From NCBI GenBank assembly GCA_965202895.1, contig OZ241901.1, positions 1,364,001 through 1,428,000 of the forward strand: a DNA stretch of 64,000 nucleotides. Reading direction: 5' to 3'. The DNA comes from JAJDXW01 sp965202895 (GTDB lineage: Bacteria > Pseudomonadota > Gammaproteobacteria > HK1). Within the stretch, counting starts at the first letter, position 1. Each line of letters starts with the position of its first letter. Below, piece by piece: positions 25,152 to 32,909 of the stretch. A program made the translations under genes and the position numbers. Below the pieces are notes generated by a model, which was not told the DNA's origin, did no database searches, and was given only the letters and a program-made list of their open reading frames with translations.

Positions 25152-26315
25152 ATGAACTTCGAGGAACATGCGGCGAAGCCCCTGCTGGAGGCGGCGGGGG
25201 TCGCGATCCCCCGGGGGCGGCTGGCCCGGAGCGCCGGCGACGCCCGAACGATCGCGGAGGGCCTCGGGGGGCCGGTGGTGGTCAAGGCCCAGGTACCGGC
25301 CGGGAAGCGGGGCAAGGCGGGCGGGATCCGGCCCGCGGACGACCCGGCGGCGGCCGGAGAGGCGGCGAGCGCGATCCTCGGCATGGAGATCGCCGGACAC
25401 CGGGTCGAGTCGGTGCTCGTCGAGGAGCGGGCGCCGATCGCGGCGGAGTACTACGCCGCGGTCCTGAACGACCCGGCCTCCAAGGGGCCGCTCGTGATGT
25501 TCTCGCCCGAGGGGGGCATGGACGTCGAGGAGGTGGCGGCCGCGACGCCCGAGCGGGTCCGGAGCGCGCCGGTGGACATCCGACATGGGATCGACCCCGA
25601 ATCCGCGCGGGCGATGCTCGACGGGCTCGTCCCGGAGATCGACGAAGCCCCGGTCGCGGAGACCCTGGCCGCCCTCTACCGGGCGTACCGCGACAACGAC
25701 GCCGAGCTGCTGGAGGTCAATCCCCTCGCCCGGCGGCGAGACGGGCGGCTGGTCGCCCTCGACTGCAAGTTCACCCTCGACGATTCCGCGGTCAAGCGCC
25801 GGGAGGCGATCGCGGGCGCCGGCAGCCCCGAACCGATGACGGACCTCGAGGCGCGCGCCCAGGGGCTCGGGCTCAAGTACATCGAGCTCGACGGCGACGT
25901 CGGGGTGATCGCGAACGGGGCGGGGCTCACCATGACCACCATGGACGTGATCGCCCGCCACGGGGGGCGGCCGGCCAACTTCCTGGAGATCGGCGGGGAG
26001 GCGTACACGAAGGCGAAGCCCGCCCTGGAGCTGGTGCTCGCCAACCCCCGGGTGAAGTGCCTCGTCGTGAACTTCTGCGGCGCGTTCGCGCGCACGGACG
26101 TGATGACCGGCGGCGTGCTCGATGCGTGGGAGGCGCTGGCGCCGCCCGTCCCGGTTTTCTTCAGCGTGCACGGCACGGGCTCGACCGAAGCGCGCGAGAT
26201 GCTGCGCCGGCGTCTCGGGGTCACCCCGTATCCGACCATGGACGAGGCGATCGCGGCGGCGGTCGCCGCGTCGTCCTCCGGCCCGGAAACCCCCGCAGGA
26301 CCGGATGTGCGATGA
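25152..26315 (+). CDS. Succinyl-CoA synthetase-like beta subunit (ADP-forming CoA ligase)
   Basis: ATP-grasp subunit of 387 residues, similar to SucC and malate-CoA ligase MtkA. Landmarks are MNFEEHAAKPLLEAAGV, VVVKAQVPAGKRGKAGGI (nucleotide-binding Lys and grasp loop), LLEVNPLA and a C-terminal CoA-ligase domain with GDVGVIANGAGLTMTTMDVI. Sequences such as GGMDVEEVA are typical. The alpha subunit is not adjacent but 4 kb away at 30290, beyond an accessory island. It probably supplies or consumes an organic-acid CoA ester; the acid is not determined. Confidence 0.85.
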   Translation: MNFEEHAAKPLLEAAGVAIPRGRLARSAGDARTIAEGLGGPVVVKAQVPAGKRGKAGGIRPADDPAAAGEAASAILGMEIAGHRVESVLVEERAPIAAEYYAAVLNDPASKGPLVMFSPEGGMDVEEVAAATPERVRSAPVDIRHGIDPESARAMLDGLVPEIDEAPVAETLAALYRAYRDNDAELLEVNPLARRRDGRLVALDCKFTLDDSAVKRREAIAGAGSPEPMTDLEARAQGLGLKYIELDGDVGVIANGAGLTMTTMDVIARHGGRPANFLEIGGEAYTKAKPALELVLANPRVKCLVVNFCGAFARTDVMTGGVLDAWEALAPPVPVFFSVHGTGSTEAREMLRRRLGVTPYPTMDEAIAAAVAASSSGPETPAGPDVR

Positions 26316-26407
26316 AGGACGCGCCCGGCGCCGGCCTGCCGTGCACCGCCGCCGGGATCGAGTCCCACGCTGATCGAATCGTCGAGACCGTCCAAGCCCA
26401 GGATACG

Positions 26408-26650
26408 CAGGGCCTTTTCACGCTGACCGATCTGCGGCCAGGCCTCGATGCCCACCGCTCTTCCCGGGAACGGCGTGTCCTGGGAACGCTTGCGTCCCGC
26501 CCGCATCGATCGGCGGCGGTCTTGCTGTCCCATTTGCGGGCGGGACATCCGTGTCCGCAGGACGCGCCGTTCCCAGGACCTTCGCCGCCCTGATTCGACC
26601 GAACCGGCGCTCACCCGCGCGAACCAATTCCGTAGCGTGAAGAGGCCCTG
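26408..26650. mobile_element. Intact MITE-like element with terminal inverted repeats and target duplication
   Basis: A 243-bp non-coding element. Left end CAGGGCCTTTTCACGCT (26408-26424) and right end AGCGTGAAGAGGCCCTG (26634-26650) are inverted repeats matching at 16 of 17 positions. The identical nonamer CAGGATACG flanks both sides (26399-26407 and 26651-26659), as a target-site duplication would. Internally it holds a palindrome built on GTCCCGCCCGCA and TGCGGGCGGGAC. It encodes no transposase, so it would need one elsewhere in the genome. It sits just after the beta-subunit gene, at the edge of the accessory island. Confidence 0.8.
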
Positions 26651-26660
26651 CAGGATACGG

Positions 26661-26986
26661 GAGTCCCGGGCGCTGTTCGCAGGCTATTGATATATAGGGT
26701 GTAGAGAGGGGGTCGAGATATTTTTCACCCCCACGGAGACGGCGTTTTTCCGTGGTTCGAGGTCGGTCCGAGAGGGTTGCTGGCGGATTTCACCCCACGG
26801 AGCCACTTGCGCGGGCACGGCGTCCTGGGAACGGCGCGTCTTCCAGACGCGGGCGTCCCGCCCGCAAATGGGATGGTGAGGCCGCCGCCGATCAATGCGG
26901 GCGGGACACCCGCGTTCCCAGGACGCCGTGCCCAAGAGCGTTCACGAGAGGCGTGCCCGGCGAAAACCCCACAGCGCACATGCCTC
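26661..26986. repeat. Palindromic ~320-bp interspersed repeat, copy 1
   Basis: Begins beside the MITE target duplication. Contains GAGATATTTTTCACCCC, GGTTGCTGGCGGATTTCACC, then a large hairpin whose perfect 21-bp arms are at 26813-26833 and 26913-26933, and ends CACAGCGCACATGCCTC. The second copy at 62237-62546 runs in the opposite orientation with the same block order. No coding frame is convincing. Its hairpin core shares GCGGGCGGGAC with the MITE-like family. Confidence 0.8.
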
Positions 26987-27168
26987 ATACGGGTTGCAGG
27001 CTTGAAGCGGGGCTGGCATTGATTCAACATCCGCACTCGGCTTGGGCGCGGTCTTCGGACCGCGCTCCTGCCCCTTGAGCACGGGGCCGAGCTGCGGAAC
27101 ATCCCGGAGCGCGCCCGGCAGGGCTTGGGCGTCCGCCGGATTCCAGCCAGGTTGCGGAGGACGGACAG

Positions 27169-27645
27169 ATGCTGAACCGCCTGGAGATCGAGAACTTCAA
27201 GGCGTGGCGGAAAGCCGAGCTGACGTTCGGCAAGGTGACGGGATTCTTCGGGAACAACAGCGCCGGCAAAAGCAGCCTCCTCCAGTTCCTGCTGTTGCTC
27301 AAGCAGACCCGGAACGCCACGGATCGGGGGTTGGTCAGGAGGCGCCTGAATGCTTCCGGGAGTCCGGGGGTGGGGGACGTGTTCTTCAAACATGTATTCG
27401 ACCACCAATATCATCCGGGCAGCCGCGTCCGCAGGATTCCGGTGACGCCGACCAGCGATGATCGGCGAGGCTTCGAAGAGCTCCCGGAGAACACCTTCGA
27501 CCCTTCCGACCGGAAGTTCCTGGCGGTCGCGGTGGCGGCGGATGCGGTCGTCCTCAACGCGACGGACCGCGACTGGGGAGAGCAGCAGGCGCTGATGGAC
27601 GGGCTGGGCGTGAAGGTGGACGAGCTCTGCCCGCAGCACGTTTGA
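27169..27645 (+). pseudogene. Fused remnant: AAA ATPase N-terminus joined to PIN-like nuclease C-terminus
   Basis: The first ~57 residues (LEIENFKAWRKAELTFGKV, Walker A GNNSAGKSS, LLQFLLLLKQT) are the start of a RecF/SMC-like AAA ATPase of the DUF3696 type, which is normally several hundred residues long. The frame then passes directly into FFKHVFDHQY...FDPSDRKFLAVAVAA and NATDRDWGEQ, which look like the last third of a PIN-domain nuclease with its C-terminal acidic residues. No Walker B or first PIN aspartate remains. The simplest reading is an in-frame deletion that fused an adjacent ATPase-nuclease gene pair. A GGAGG ribosome binding site precedes the ATG. The following RNA ligase gene starts 9 bases after its stop. 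Confidence 0.65.
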
Positions 27646-27654
27646 GGCGAGCCG

Positions 27655-28395
27655 ATGCGAACGATGGACGGGGGGAGCGGTTCCTGGTTGCCGTGGGACG
27701 CGAAGTATCCCGGCACCCCCTGCTGGCCCTGGTCACCGAGCATCGGCCGGGGCGACGACGTGCACGCGAATCCGGATCGCTTCGTGGGCGCGGACGTGGT
27801 GGCGACGGAGAAGCTGGACGGCGGGAACACGCTCCTCCACGCCGGCAGGGTCTTCGCCCGCAGCGTATCCGCGCCCTCCGAGGCGAAGTGGATGGCGATG
27901 GTGAAGAAGCACCACGCCTGGAAGGTGAACGAACCCGACGTCTGGCTCTACGGCGAGGACGTCTACGGGGTGCACAGCATCGAGTACGGGTCCGTGGCCG
28001 AGCGGGAGACGTTCCATGCCTTCGCGCTCCGGGGCCGTGACGGCGCGTTCGCCGCCTTCGCCGAGGTCGAGGAGTACGCGAAGCAGCGGGAGATCCCGGT
28101 CGTGCCGGTGCTGTTCCGGGGGCGCTTCCGGTCGGTTGCCGGGGTCCGCGCGTTCATGGAGCAGGCCCACGCCGAGCCGTCCGCGCTCGGAGGCGAGCGG
28201 GAGGGCGTCGTGCTGCGGCTGGCGCAAGGGTTTCCGGCCGCGGGGTTCCGGAACAACGTCTGCAAGAGCGTCCGCGCCGGGCACGTGCAGACCGATGAAC
28301 ACTGGACCCGGAAGTGGCGGCCGTGCCGGATCGCGCGGCAGCGGGCGGGACCGCCCCATCCCCCGGCGAGCCCGCATACCCCATCGAAGGGTTGA
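27655..28395 (+). CDS. RNA ligase-family protein (Rnl2-like nucleotidyltransferase)
   Basis: Covalent nucleotidyltransferase of 246 residues that would join RNA ends through a lysyl-AMP intermediate. The motif I lysine is Lys53 in TEKLDGGNT; VWLYGEDVYG fits motif III; EREGVVLRL (about 181-189) is motif IV and VCKSVRAGH with Lys204 motif V. The N-terminus WLPWDAKYPGTPCWPWSP is common in bacterial homologues of unknown target. No HD or kinase-phosphatase partner adjoins. Adjacency to a PIN nuclease remnant hints at RNA damage/repair. The last ~25 residues are Pro/Arg-rich and probably non-native. Confidence 0.75.
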   Translation: MRTMDGGSGSWLPWDAKYPGTPCWPWSPSIGRGDDVHANPDRFVGADVVATEKLDGGNTLLHAGRVFARSVSAPSEAKWMAMVKKHHAWKVNEPDVWLYGEDVYGVHSIEYGSVAERETFHAFALRGRDGAFAAFAEVEEYAKQREIPVVPVLFRGRFRSVAGVRAFMEQAHAEPSALGGEREGVVLRLAQGFPAAGFRNNVCKSVRAGHVQTDEHWTRKWRPCRIARQRAGPPHPPASPHTPSKG

Positions 28396-28480
28396 GACGG
28401 GCGCCGATCGAAGCCCGGCGATTCCTCCCGCGAAGGCGGGGCGGCTCCGGGGTCGCGGCCCGCCCGGCGCGCGGCCGGGC

Positions 28481-29725
28481 TCAGGCCCAGAGCTGGGAGA
28501 TCGGGAGGGCGCGAAGATCCCTCCCGAACGGGACGACCGTCGTTCCGGTGTAGAGGACCACGCCTCCGACGAACCGCCGGCCGGACGTCTCCGCGAGCGC
28601 TTGCAGGCCCCGGAAGTCCTGCTTCCGCAACGACGAGGCGCCCTTCACCTCGATGCCGACGAGACGGCCGGCCCGGTCTTCCAGCACCAGATCCACTTCG
28701 GCGCCGGATTCGGTACGAAAATGGAACAGCTTGCAGCGCCGCTCCGACCATCCGAGCTGCTTGATCAGCTCCATCGCCACGAAGTTCTCGAGTACGTGGC
28801 CGAGGAGGGTCCGATCACGGCGGAGCCGGTCGGAATCGACGTCGAGGAGGTGGGTCAGCAACCCGGTGTCGGCGAGCAGCAGCTTCGGCGCTTTCGTGAG
28901 CCGCTTCCCGGCGTTGGAGGACCACGCGGGAAGGAGCCTCACGAGAAACGTCGTCTCCATCAACGCCATGTAGCGTTTCAGGGTCGTTTGCGGGATGGCG
29001 AGGGAACGCGCCAGCTCCGCGAAGTTGACGAGCTGGCTGGCCCGTGACGCCAGGAGCGCGAGCAGCCGCGGCATCTCGGACAGACGCTCTATGTTCGCCA
29101 GATCGCGGAGGTCGCGCTGCAATACCGAGTCCACGTAGGAATCGAACCACGCGCGCCTCCGCCCGGCGCTTTTCCGGGCATGGATTTCGGGGTAGCCCCC
29201 CTTGCAGATCCGATCGACGAGATCGGTCTCCGGGTCCGGGGCGGCTTCCGGAGCGGTTTCGGGGGCGGGGAGGTCCGCGGCGAACACCCTGTCGATGAAC
29301 GTCTCCCGCACGCCGGCGAGCTCTCCCTGCGAGAAGGGCCAGAGCGTGTGCAGCTCCATCCGTCCGGCGAGGGACTCGGCGAGCCGTGGAAGGGACATGA
29401 TGCTCGACGATCCGGTCAGCAGGAACTGTCCGGGGCGGCGGTCGGCGTCGACGGCGAGCTTGATCGCCAGCGCCACGGCGGGCGCTCGCTGCACCTCGTC
29501 GATGACCACGGGCCGTTCGAGCCCCGCGATGAACCCCTCGGGGTCGTCCTGGGCGGCGGCGAGGACTGCTGCCGCATCGAGCGTCAGGTAGCGCGCCGGA
29601 TGCTGCTCCCCGGCGATGGCGCGCACGAGTGTGGTCTTGCCGGTCTGACGAGCGCCCTGCAGGTATACGACAGGCGTGTCGTGCAGTCCGTCCAGAAAGG
29701 TCCATGCCGCGTGTCTGCCGAGCAT
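28481..29725 (-). CDS. ATP-binding protein of the AAA_14/DUF4143 family
   Basis: A 414-residue protein: a P-loop ATPase domain with Walker A LQGARQTGKTTLV (about 22-34) and Walker B RPVVIDEVQRAP, then a winged-helix region and a DUF4143 domain that ends in a nuclease-like EVKGAS segment (AEVDLVLED...LVGIEVKGASSLRKQDF). The Asp...Glu-x-Lys spacing matches a PD-(D/E)XK core. Such genes are abundant and mobile in bacteria, with no firm function. The ATG at 29725 is preferred to the TTG at 29761, because the latter lies inside a palindrome and similarity starts with MLGRHAAWTFL. It is convergent with the RNA ligase. Confidence 0.82.
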   Translation of the reverse strand: MLGRHAAWTFLDGLHDTPVVYLQGARQTGKTTLVRAIAGEQHPARYLTLDAAAVLAAAQDDPEGFIAGLERPVVIDEVQRAPAVALAIKLAVDADRRPGQFLLTGSSSIMSLPRLAESLAGRMELHTLWPFSQGELAGVRETFIDRVFAADLPAPETAPEAAPDPETDLVDRICKGGYPEIHARKSAGRRRAWFDSYVDSVLQRDLRDLANIERLSEMPRLLALLASRASQLVNFAELARSLAIPQTTLKRYMALMETTFLVRLLPAWSSNAGKRLTKAPKLLLADTGLLTHLLDVDSDRLRRDRTLLGHVLENFVAMELIKQLGWSERRCKLFHFRTESGAEVDLVLEDRAGRLVGIEVKGASSLRKQDFRGLQALAETSGRRFVGGVVLYTGTTVVPFGRDLRALPISQLWA

Positions 29726-29752
29726 ACGGCGGGATGGTACCGCGATCTGGTC

Positions 29753-29781
29753 GGAAATCAACCATCATGTGGTTGATTTCC
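29753..29781. promoter_or_regulatory. Perfect palindrome upstream of the DUF4143 ATPase gene
   Basis: GGAAATCAACC (29753-29763) and GGTTGATTTCC (29771-29781) are perfect 11-bp inverted repeats separated by 7 bases, 28 bases before the ATG at 29725. The right arm is also the first unit of the tandem repeat array. Operator or autoregulatory site is likely. Confidence 0.6.
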
Positions 29782-29857
29782 GACCCTTGGATGGTTGATT
29801 TCCGGCCGATGTATGGACGATTTCCGTCCGCTACGTGGACGATTTCCGGGGATACGG
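29770..29857. repeat. Four 22-bp tandem repeats (iteron-like)
   Basis: Units begin at 29770, 29792, 29814 and 29836, each starting TGG(TT or AC)GATTTCCG with a variable tail of about 9 bases. The exact 22-base period (two helical turns) would place each unit on the same DNA face. They lie immediately upstream of the leftward DUF4143 gene. A looser pair, ATACGGTACGTYCGCCG, follows at 29852 and 29922. Confidence 0.75.
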
Positions 29858-30289
29858 TACGTCCGCCGTGTACATTCGCCGGTGCGGCAGCCATCGATGC
29901 AAGCATTTCTGCCCGCTCTGCATACGGTACGTTCGCCGGTACATCGGCGGGGCGCGGCGGCCCGGCCCGTCGCGCTGGCCGACCCCGACCGCTCCAGGCG
30001 GCCCCCCGGAGCGCGGGATGGTAGTCTGCCTCCCGGCGACCCGACGATGGCGGCGCCCGGGAAACCCGGGGCGGTCCGGTGGTCGGCCGGACGTCCCGGA
30101 AAGGTGTGCTCCCTTGACCTCGACGAAGATCCCGACGTTCTTGCCGCCGACCCTGGCCCGCGCGGCGGCCCCGCTCCTCCCGCCGTTCGGCGGCGGGATC
30201 GAGGCCCCCGGCCCGGAGCGCTTCGGCCCGGGGATCCCGTGCTCGGGAACCCTCCGCCCGGAAACGGGCCGGGCTCGGGGAGGCGCGGC
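29858..30289. other. Right part of the accessory island, no gene
   Basis: About 430 bases between the repeat array and the CoA-ligase alpha gene. Contains the pair ATACGGTACGT(C/T)CGCCG at 29852 and 29922, each followed by GTACAT. The GC content rises again after about 29950, marking the likely island boundary. No gene is supported. GGGGAG at about 30277 is the ribosome binding site for the next gene. Confidence 0.4.
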
Positions 30290-31171
30290 ATGATCGTTCG
30301 TGGCGGGGAGCGGGTGCTCGTGCAGGGCATCACCGGGAAGCAGGGCACGTTCTGGACCGAGCGCATGCAGGCCTACGGCACGCGCGTGGTCGGGGGGGTC
30401 AACCCGAAGCGGGCGGGCGCGGAGCACTGCGGGGCGCCGGTCTTCGCGAACGCGGGGGACGCGATGCGCGAGGTGGGCTTCGACGTCTCGGTGCTCTTCA
30501 TCCCCCCGCTCGGGGTGCGGGCGGCGGCCATCGACGCCATCGAAGCAGGTTGCCCGCGCCTCGTCGTCCTCACCGAGCACGTCCCGGTGCAGGACGTGAT
30601 GGAGGTGCTCGCGGCGGCGCGGGCGAACGGCGCCGCGGTCGCCGGGCCGAACACCGCGGGGCTCGTCACCCCGGGCGAGTGCTTCGTCGGGTTCATGCCC
30701 GCGTTCGAGCCCGACGTCTTCCGCCCCGGCCGCATCGGCGTGGTCTCGCGGAGCGGGAGCCTCGGCACGCTCGTGTGCCTCGACCTCGTGCAGGCGGGCT
30801 TCGGCGAGTCGGCCTTCATCGGGATCGGCGGCGACCCGATCATCGGCACGACCACCCGCGATGCGGTGGCGGCCCTGGACGCCGACGACCGCACGGACGC
30901 GGTGGTGGTGGTGGGCGAGATCGGGGGGGCCATGGAGGAGGCGGCGGCCGAGTACATCCGGGACATGCACAAGCCCGTCGTTGCGTTCATCGCGGGCGGG
31001 GCCTCGCCCCCGGGGAAGAAGATGGGGCACGCGGGGGCGATCGTGATGGGCGACAAGGGTTCCTGGGGGTCCAAGCGCCGGGCGCTCGAGGCGGCCGGGG
31101 TCGAGGTGCTCGACACCCCGTCCGGGGTCGGGCCGGCGCTCCGGGCGGCGCTTGGCGTCCGGCCCGGCTGA
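30290..31171 (+). CDS. Succinyl-CoA synthetase-like alpha subunit
   Basis: Catalytic subunit of 293 residues, SucD/MtkB-like. It has the CoA-binding fold VLVQGITGKQGTFWTERM, GGVNPKRAG, GPNTAGLVTPGE, the phosphate loop SRSGSLG, and GHAGAIVMG with the active-site histidine that is phosphorylated during catalysis. This makes it a competent partner for the beta subunit at 25152. Normally the two genes are adjacent. Here 4 kb of accessory DNA separates them, so the alpha gene must have its own promoter or rely on readthrough. Confidence 0.88.
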   Translation: MIVRGGERVLVQGITGKQGTFWTERMQAYGTRVVGGVNPKRAGAEHCGAPVFANAGDAMREVGFDVSVLFIPPLGVRAAAIDAIEAGCPRLVVLTEHVPVQDVMEVLAAARANGAAVAGPNTAGLVTPGECFVGFMPAFEPDVFRPGRIGVVSRSGSLGTLVCLDLVQAGFGESAFIGIGGDPIIGTTTRDAVAALDADDRTDAVVVVGEIGGAMEEAAAEYIRDMHKPVVAFIAGGASPPGKKMGHAGAIVMGDKGSWGSKRRALEAAGVEVLDTPSGVGPALRAALGVRPG

Positions 31172-31339
31172 CCCGCCGACCCGGGGGCGCCGCGCCGCCC
31201 GGTCCTCCGCCCCGAATTCGGCGAGCGCCGCGCCGCCCGCGTCGCGGAGCCGCGCCGGTTCGATCGCGAACGCGCCCAACGGGCTACGACGGAGCGCGGC
31301 GCGAAGCGTGAGGCGTCGCCTCTCCGGCGGCGCCGCGCC

Positions 31340-32725
31340 TCATAGCTGGCCGTCGTCGGGCCAATCGTCGAGGAGCGCGCGGTAGGCGGGGTCCTCGTAG
31401 CGCGAGAGGGAGAACGCATCCGCCCACGGCGGGAGCACCCCGCCCGTCACGTGGGCGGCGAGGAGCTCGCCTCCCGCGCAGGACCCCATGATCCCGAAGC
31501 CCGAGAACGCGGCGCAGACGTAGGCGCCATCGAGGGGCAGGGGGCCGACGAGGGGGCGGTTCTCGCGGGTGCGGACGTAGTAGCCGCCGTCGATCCACGG
31601 CTTCGGCAGCCGGCCGAAATAGTGGGCGAGGGCCGGGATCATGCGCGACATGCCGCGAAGGACGATCTCGGGATAGCGCGGGTCCCAGTCGAAGGGGAAG
31701 ACGGGCTCGCTTCGTTCCTCCCCTTCATACGTCCAGTAGAGGATGAGGGTGTCCGTGTCCGGCCCGCCGTCCGGGCGCCCGTGCGCCCCGGCGGGAAACG
31801 TCTCGAGGAGGCTCCGCCCTTCCGGGTCCTCGGCGAGGGCCGCGCGCTCGTCCGCCGACCAGGGAAGCCGGATCGGGTCCGCCCAGATGAAGAGCGGGGT
31901 GTCCCGGGGTACGGCGCGCCCGCGGTCCGCGAAGGACATCTTGACGTGGCGCTCGAACCGCACCGGAAGGTCCGCCGCCCCGAGCCACGCCGCGACCTCC
32001 TTCGCGAACGGCCCCGCCGCATTCACGAAGACCGGGGCCGCGATCCGCTCGGACCCGCCGCCCCGAAGCGAGACCCGGGCGCCGCCGACCCGTCCCCCGG
32101 CCGACAGCACCCCGTCCACCCGGCCCGGGACGAGGAACGCGCCGTGCCGCCGCGCCTCCTCCAGAAGGTACATGCCGAGCTGCTGCGCGCTCAGCCACCC
32201 GCAGCGCCGGGCGTGGAGCACCGCGACGGTCTCCGGCGCGAGCCAGGGAAAGTGACGTCGGATCAGAGCGTCGTCGACGATGAGGTCCGCGCCGTCCGGC
32301 GCGTCCGCGTAGCCGTTCGCCCGGTGTGGGACGTAATCCGAGCCGCCGCGCCCGTCGTGGCGCCGGAAGGACCCTGCCCCGAGTGATTCGGCCTCGCCCC
32401 CCGCGGCCTCGAACGCGGCCACCCGTCCCGGGTCCGCGGTCGCGAAGAGGTAGCCCCGGCGGTTGAGGTGGAACCGGTTGCCGCTCGCCTCGGCCAGCTC
32501 CTCCAGCAGATCGACGCTCCGGTTCATGAGAGACACCATCGCGTCGCCCGGTCCCGGCCACCAGTTGCGGTAGCACTCGGTGGACCTGTCGCTCGTCAAG
32601 GAGAGGGGCGGGCGCTCGTCGACGATCGCCACCCGCCGGAGCCCCGCCCGCGCCGCGAGATGCCAGGCGCAGGCGACCCCCACGATCCCCGCCCCGCACA
32701 CGATGGCGTCCGCCGTCCGGTTCAT
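31340..32725 (-). CDS. FAD-dependent oxidoreductase (DAO family)
   Basis: A 461-residue D-amino-acid-oxidase-type flavoprotein resembling sarcosine/glycine oxidases and DadA-like dehydrogenases. The N-terminal motif is AIVCGAGIVGVACAWHL with VDERPP following; the C-terminal FAD contact is YVCAAFSGFGIMGSCAGGELLA, and TRENRPLVGPLP is typical. It probably oxidises an N-methyl or amino-acid substrate. The ATG at 32725 has a GGAGGC upstream. A longer open frame to 33013 is not homologous. It ends the metabolic segment before the AT-richer defence-like genes. Confidence 0.85.
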   Translation of the reverse strand: MNRTADAIVCGAGIVGVACAWHLAARAGLRRVAIVDERPPLSLTSDRSTECYRNWWPGPGDAMVSLMNRSVDLLEELAEASGNRFHLNRRGYLFATADPGRVAAFEAAGGEAESLGAGSFRRHDGRGGSDYVPHRANGYADAPDGADLIVDDALIRRHFPWLAPETVAVLHARRCGWLSAQQLGMYLLEEARRHGAFLVPGRVDGVLSAGGRVGGARVSLRGGGSERIAAPVFVNAAGPFAKEVAAWLGAADLPVRFERHVKMSFADRGRAVPRDTPLFIWADPIRLPWSADERAALAEDPEGRSLLETFPAGAHGRPDGGPDTDTLILYWTYEGEERSEPVFPFDWDPRYPEIVLRGMSRMIPALAHYFGRLPKPWIDGGYYVRTRENRPLVGPLPLDGAYVCAAFSGFGIMGSCAGGELLAAHVTGGVLPPWADAFSLSRYEDPAYRALLDDWPDDGQL

Positions 32726-32909
32726 CGCTTCACGGCCTCCCCAGCCCCCCCGCTCGAATGAGCGGATCCGATCACCGCCGAAATAGTACAGTGGATGCAC
32801 CCGGTCTCGGGATTCACGGCGGCGAAGCAGCGAGGCGCCGGCGAAGCGGTGGCCGCTCGGTCGGTTCCTGCTACGATACGTTCTGCCATGACCGTGAAGC
32901 GACAGCCAA

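Noticed and set aside
29770..29944. Possible CRISPR array
   Set aside because: The 22-bp repeats are contiguous with no spacers, diverge along the array, and no cas gene is present.
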